A DNA stretch of 27,224 bases from Rhodospirillaceae bacterium (GTDB lineage Bacteria > Pseudomonadota > Alphaproteobacteria > UBA8366 > GCA-2717185). Shown piece after piece: positions 26,267 to 27,224 of the stretch (positions are counted from its first letter, which is position 1; each line of letters opens with the position of its first letter). The notes beneath the pieces are model-generated. The model was not told where the DNA came from. It made no database searches and was given only the letters and a program-made list of their open reading frames with translations. The stretch is from contig PBDC01000027.1 of assembly GCA_002717185.1 (NCBI GenBank), positions 1-27,224 on the forward strand, read 5' to 3'. A program made the position numbers and the translations under genes.

Positions 26267-26314
26267 TTGCGGTAGCGGGTAAGAGCAGAAACAGGAACGA
26301 GAGAGAGCCGAGCA

Positions 26315-26905
26315 ATGAGCGCCGAACACAGCCACGATTACCATCTCGTCGACCCGAGCCCTTGGCCGATTGTAGGTACAATTGCAGGTGCCACTTCATT
26401 CTTTGGCCTGATCCTTTTCATGCATCCCGATTTTTTCGGTGAAGGCATGGAAGGACTGCTGACGTCCCTTGGGCTTTGGGTCATTGCACCGGGTATCGTA
26501 TTGCTATTCATCACCGGCTGGTTCTGGTGGCGCGATGTGATACGTGAGGCGGAGTACGAAGGATTTCACAAGCCAGTCGTGCAGCTGGGTATGCGGTATG
26601 GCATGGCGCTATTTATCTGTTCAGAAGTGATGTTCTTTGCTGCGTTCTTCTGGGCCTTTTTTGGCGCCAGCCTTTTTCCGCGAGAATTTCCGTACGACTT
26701 GCCTGGCGGTGTTTGGCCACCCGAAGGGATCGTGACTTTCGATGCTTTCGACCTGCCCTTTTTGAATACGCTGATCCTTCTGATGTCTGGCGTTACGGTG
26801 ACCTGGGCGCACCATGCATTGATCGAGGGTGACCGGAAGGGATTGGAGCGCGGCCTCGCGATAACCATTTTCCTGGGAACAGCAGGGACTAGTGGGAGGT
26901 GTGTC
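26315..26905 (+). pseudogene. ctaE: Cytochrome c oxidase subunit III, cut off after about residue 188
   Basis: The first 188 residues are normal subunit III: an HSHDYHLVDPSPWP start, four membrane spans, and the conserved RYGMALFICSEVMFFAAFFWAFF with its phospholipid-site Glu104, then NTLILLMSGVTVTWAHHALIEG. Family members continue after LAITIFLG with about 75-90 further residues holding the last three spans and the YWHFVDVVW motif. Here, from about 26879, the sequence changes abruptly to TAGTSGRCV and then a charged coiled coil, with no stop codon, so the open frame runs to 27079 (254 residues in all). None of the other frames to the window end encodes the missing part. Either the gene is truncated or fused by a rearrangement, or the sequence is chimeric at this point. 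The ATG at 26315 is preceded by GAGAGAG. Confidence 0.8.
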
Positions 26906-27079
26906 ATGAACCGGAAAGACAAGAAACGGCTTGATGTGGTTCGCAAGAAACTTCAAACTCTCAAACAACAGCTCGCCGGCATCAAACAACAGAACGACGA
27001 GCCTGGAGAAATGGATCGGATTCAGAAAGAGATTGATAAGTTTGAAGAAGAATCCCGGACTCTGAAGTCGGGGCAATAA
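26906..27079 (+). CDS. Small charged coiled-coil protein of unknown function
   Basis: This is a 57-residue frame starting MNRKDKKRLDVVRKKLQTL and ending SRTLKSGQ. Nearly half of it is Lys, Arg, Glu or Asp, and heptad-like hydrophobic positions predict a helical coiled coil; there is no signal peptide or membrane span. An excellent ribosome binding site, GGGAGG at 26894-26899, lies 6 bases before the ATG, so it looks like an independent gene rather than a tail of subunit III, though it is in the same frame. From memory it resembles small hypothetical proteins of Planctomycetota, which would make it foreign to the rest of the window; I could not check this. Confidence 0.6.
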   Translation: MNRKDKKRLDVVRKKLQTLKQQLAGIKQQNDEPGEMDRIQKEIDKFEEESRTLKSGQ

Positions 27080-27224
27080 GGCGCAACGCCTACACCCATC
27101 GCCTGCAGGATTTGATGTGTCCTCCGAATCACCGGTAACGGTCATGAAGGGCCTTATTGCTTGACCCTTCTTGTCGTCTTACGTTAACCTTTGGGTGTAC
27201 GTTTGTTAACAGAAAGCACTGGTT
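27080..27224. other. Non-coding right end of the window
   Basis: No gene is visible in these 145 bases. They contain a possible terminator hairpin, GAAGGG at 27146-27151 with CCCTTC at 27165-27170, and two copies of GTTAAC at 27183-27188 and 27205-27210, 22 bases apart. If the sequence is chimeric at about 26879, this part belongs to the other genome. Confidence 0.4.
27146..27170 (+). terminator. Possible terminator after the coiled-coil gene
   Basis: A 6-base stem (GAAGGG/CCCTTC) with a 13-base loop is followed by TTGTCGTCTT, which is pyrimidine-rich but not a true T-run. Its place 66 bases after the coiled-coil stop fits a weak terminator. Confidence 0.3.

Noticed and set aside
27183..27210. 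Two GTTAAC hexamers 22 bases apart at the right end
   Set aside because: The spacing is about two helical turns and could suggest an operator, but the hexamer is short and the region may belong to a chimeric end, so I do not claim a site.

Overview
The window looks like a chromosomal segment of an alphaproteobacterium, most likely a Rhodospirillales-like or related marine lineage. Gene families and gene order support this: secA facing a parvulin-type isomerase gene, argJ-mutT, an NDUFAF5-type methyltransferase, grxC-nitrilase-DUF1178-ubiG-lysC, an anchored RodZ-type protein, hisS, prfA-prmC, and an A1-type aa3 cytochrome oxidase operon ctaC-ctaD-ctaB-(small ORF)-ctaG-ctaE. I assigned the taxon by family recognition, not by a search.

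Layout. Positions 1-548 (-) hold the N-terminus of secA, cut by the window edge. 778-3327 (+) is a compact run: SurA/PpiC-like isomerase, argJ, mutT. 3324-4232 (-) is a methyltransferase that ends against mutT. 4331-11059 is an accessory block: a four-domain rhodanese protein, an amidase, and a reverse-strand operon of two acyl-CoA dehydrogenases and a CaiB/BaiF CoA-transferase. 11234-15501 returns to housekeeping genes: grxC overlapping a Nit1-type amidase, a small methyltransferase, a DUF1178 protein, ubiG and lysC. After an AT-rich intergenic stretch come the RodZ-like gene and then hisS-hemA-prfA-prmC (17327-21764), where genes touch or overlap. 22100 to the right end is the terminal oxidase operon.

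How the genes connect. hemA encodes glutamyl-tRNA reductase, the first committed enzyme of the C5 route to heme. This is unexpected, because alphaproteobacteria normally make aminolevulinate with ALA synthase. It is followed by prfA (release factor 1) and prmC (the methyltransferase that modifies that factor), an arrangement familiar from beta- and gammaproteobacteria. The cox operon just downstream consumes heme: CtaB farnesylates heme B, CtaG delivers copper to CuB, and CtaC/D/E form the oxidase.

The right end is abnormal. Subunit III follows its family to about residue 188 and then switches to unrelated sequence: a small, highly charged coiled-coil ORF with its own strong ribosome binding site, read in the same frame. 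Either ctaE is really disrupted or fused, or the sequence is chimeric there. I saw no rRNA, tRNA, CRISPR array, phage, transposase or recognisable defence system. The best candidates for something unusual are the C5-pathway hemA, the rhodanese protein with one active domain and three apparently inactive ones, the acyl-CoA operon of unknown substrate, and the ctaE junction.
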